Assembly: GCF_035306705.1 (NCBI RefSeq) | Contig: NZ_DATGNO010000167.1 | Span: forward strand, 1-62,062 | Direction: 5' to 3' | DNA: 62,062 bases | Origin: Xanthomarina sp035306705 | GTDB taxonomy: Bacteria; Bacteroidota; Bacteroidia; Flavobacteriales; Flavobacteriaceae | Shown: piece after piece, positions 60,836-62,062 of the stretch | Numbering within the stretch: the first letter of the stretch is position 1 | Layout of the letters: each line of letters opens with the position of its first letter | Made by a program: the position numbers and the translations under genes | Notes under the pieces: model-generated | The model's database searches: none | Told to the model about the DNA's origin: nothing | Seen by the model: only the letters and a program-made list of their open reading frames with translations

Positions 60836-62062
60836 TTATTCCTCTAATCTAATGTCTAGTCCTAGTCCTTTCAATTCGTGCATAAGTACGTTGAAAGATT
60901 CTGGTAAACCAGGTTCTGGCATTGGCTCTCCCTTAACGATTGCTTCGTAAGTTTTAGCTCTACCAATAACATCATCAGATTTTACGGTCAATATTTCTCT
61001 TAATGTTGCAGATGCACCATAAGCTTCTAGAGCCCAAACCTCCATCTCTCCAAAACGCTGACCACCAAATTGTGCTTTACCACCAAGAGGTTGTTGTGTA
61101 ATTAAAGAGTAAGGTCCAATAGAACGTGCGTGCATTTTATCGTCAACCATATGTCCTAATTTCAACATATAGATAACTCCAACAGTTGCAGGTTGATCAA
61201 ATCGATCTCCTGTTCCTCCATCGTATAAATAGGTGTGTCCATATCTTGGAACTCCGGCTTCGTCTGTAAATTCATTAATTTGATCTAGAGAAGCTCCATC
61301 AAAAATAGGTGTTGCATAGGTGCGTCCTAATTTTTGTCCAGCCCATCCAAGAACAGTTTCATAAATCTGACCAATGTTCATACGGGAAGGTACACCAAGA
61401 GGATTTAATACAATATCCACTGGGGTTCCATCTTCTAAGAATGGCATATCTTCTTGACGAACAATTCTTGCAACAATACCTTTGTTACCGTGACGTCCTG
61501 CCATTTTATCCCCAACTTTAAGTTTACGTTTTTTAGCTACATAAACTTTAGCTAGTTTAATTATACCTGCTGGTAATTCGTCTCCTACAGAGATAGTAAA
61601 CTTCTCACGACGTAAAGAACCCTGTATATCGTTTTCTTTAATCTTGTAGTTGTGAATTAAGTCGGCAACCAATTTGTTAGAATAATCGTCCGTGGTCCAA
61701 GTTCCGCTAGTTAAATGCGTATAATCGTCTACAGCGTTTAACATTTTAAGTGTGTATTTCTTACCTTTTGGCAATACTTCTTCACCTAAATCGTTAAAAA
61801 TACCTTGAGCGGTTTTACCTGCAACAATAGCAAAAAGTTTTTCTACTAGAACGTCTTTTAACTCATCGAATTTTCTATCGTAAATACCCTCTAATTGAGC
61901 GATATCTTCTTTGTCTTTTGCACGTTTGCGTTTATCTTTAACCGCACGAGCAAAAAGTTTTTTATCGATAACTACTCCATGTAAAGATGGTGAAGCTTTT
62001 AAAGATGCATCTTTCACATCTCCTGCTTTATCACCAAAAATAGCACGTAATAATTTTTCTTC
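60836..62062 (-). CDS. rpoB: RNA polymerase beta subunit, 3' part only
   Basis: The frame is open from the window edge to its stop codon, giving the last 408 residues of RpoB. Hallmarks include DKMAGRHGNKGIVARIV, DGTPVDIVLNPLGVPSRMNIGQI, KLGHMVDDKMHARSIGPYSLITQQPLGGKAQFGGQRFGEMEVWALEAYGA and the C-terminal LPESFNVLMHELKGL. These are residues of the active-site region and the clamp-interacting tail. The start and the N-terminal two thirds lie outside. It precedes rpoC by 82 nt. Confidence 0.98.
   Translation of the reverse strand, partial: EEKLLRAIFGDKAGDVKDASLKASPSLHGVVIDKKLFARAVKDKRKRAKDKEDIAQLEGIYDRKFDELKDVLVEKLFAIVAGKTAQGIFNDLGEEVLPKGKKYTLKMLNAVDDYTHLTSGTWTTDDYSNKLVADLIHNYKIKENDIQGSLRREKFTISVGDELPAGIIKLAKVYVAKKRKLKVGDKMAGRHGNKGIVARIVRQEDMPFLEDGTPVDIVLNPLGVPSRMNIGQIYETVLGWAGQKLGRTYATPIFDGASLDQINEFTDEAGVPRYGHTYLYDGGTGDRFDQPATVGVIYMLKLGHMVDDKMHARSIGPYSLITQQPLGGKAQFGGQRFGEMEVWALEAYGASATLREILTVKSDDVIGRAKTYEAIVKGEPMPEPGLPESFNVLMHELKGLGLDIRLEE

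Overview
The window is about 62 kb of AT-rich DNA with the core-genome style of a Flavobacteriaceae bacterium (phylum Bacteroidota). Evidence for this: several starts are preceded by Bacteroidota-type promoters (TTTG, about 19 nt, TAnnTTTG) and most start sites lack strong Shine-Dalgarno sequences; there are typical flavobacterial neighbours such as DUF3467 beside rpoC, an SPFH gene with a DUF4177 and an Arc-like gene, a small ribosomal protein THX, a GNAT-nitrilase fusion and a PASTA protein next to rluD. I see no phage, insertion sequence, CRISPR array, rRNA or origin. One tRNA (Thr, TGT) is present.

Layout. 1-6.6 kb: end of rpmB, then leftward cinA, Hpt, FAH hydrolase, DnaQ-like exonuclease, a 2-oxoacid dehydrogenase E2, and a recR-glycosyltransferase pair. 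6.7-13.9 kb: sodium:solute symporter, CoA-binding protein, a KAS III enzyme, a cholesterol-oxidase-like GMC enzyme, htpG. 14.5-18 kb: pyruvate carboxylase interrupted by an in-frame TAG. 18-23.8 kb: Old Yellow Enzyme and membrane gene, a secreted protein of unknown role, a DEAD-box helicase, an ECF sigma/anti-sigma-like pair with a divergent membrane gene. 23.9-31.5 kb: secreted proteins, S15 peptidase, UDG-family protein, THX, yaaA, a lipoprotein pseudogene with three in-frame stops, rluD and PASTA protein. 31.6-36.8 kb: ddl, coaD, a SulP transporter, M14 carboxypeptidase. 36.8-41.8 kb: a tight four-gene amidoligase cassette. 41.8-51.3 kb: VanX-like dipeptidase, AlkB-like protein, two alpha/beta-hydrolases around an SPFH module, DUF819 transporter, DUF4369 lipoprotein, class A PBP. 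51.4-62 kb: tRNA-Thr, manA, queD-like, idi, prfC, a YjdI-like ferredoxin, DUF3467, rpoC and the 3' part of rpoB.

How the genes work together. Most are housekeeping genes: cell wall (ddl, PBP1A, VanX-like, PASTA), translation and RNA (THX, rluD, prfC, tRNA, DEAD helicase), transcription (rpoBC), DNA upkeep (recR, AlkB, UDG family, exonuclease) and central metabolism (E2, pyc). The stretch most likely to encode an undercharacterised pathway is 36.8-41.8 kb: a GNAT-nitrilase fusion, a RimK-like ATP-grasp ligase, a GCS2-type carboxylate-amine ligase and an N-formylglutamate-amidohydrolase-like enzyme, the last three with overlapping reading frames. This looks like a route that makes and trims a glutamyl- or peptide-type small molecule.

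Other signals: 18-nt palindromes lying a few bases before the start codons of four genes, intergenic repeats with phased ACT or ACTG units, an alpha/beta-hydrolase paralogue whose nucleophile serine is glycine, and an 11-bp tandem repeat before the SPFH operon. All functional assignments come from reading motifs by eye; no database search was run.
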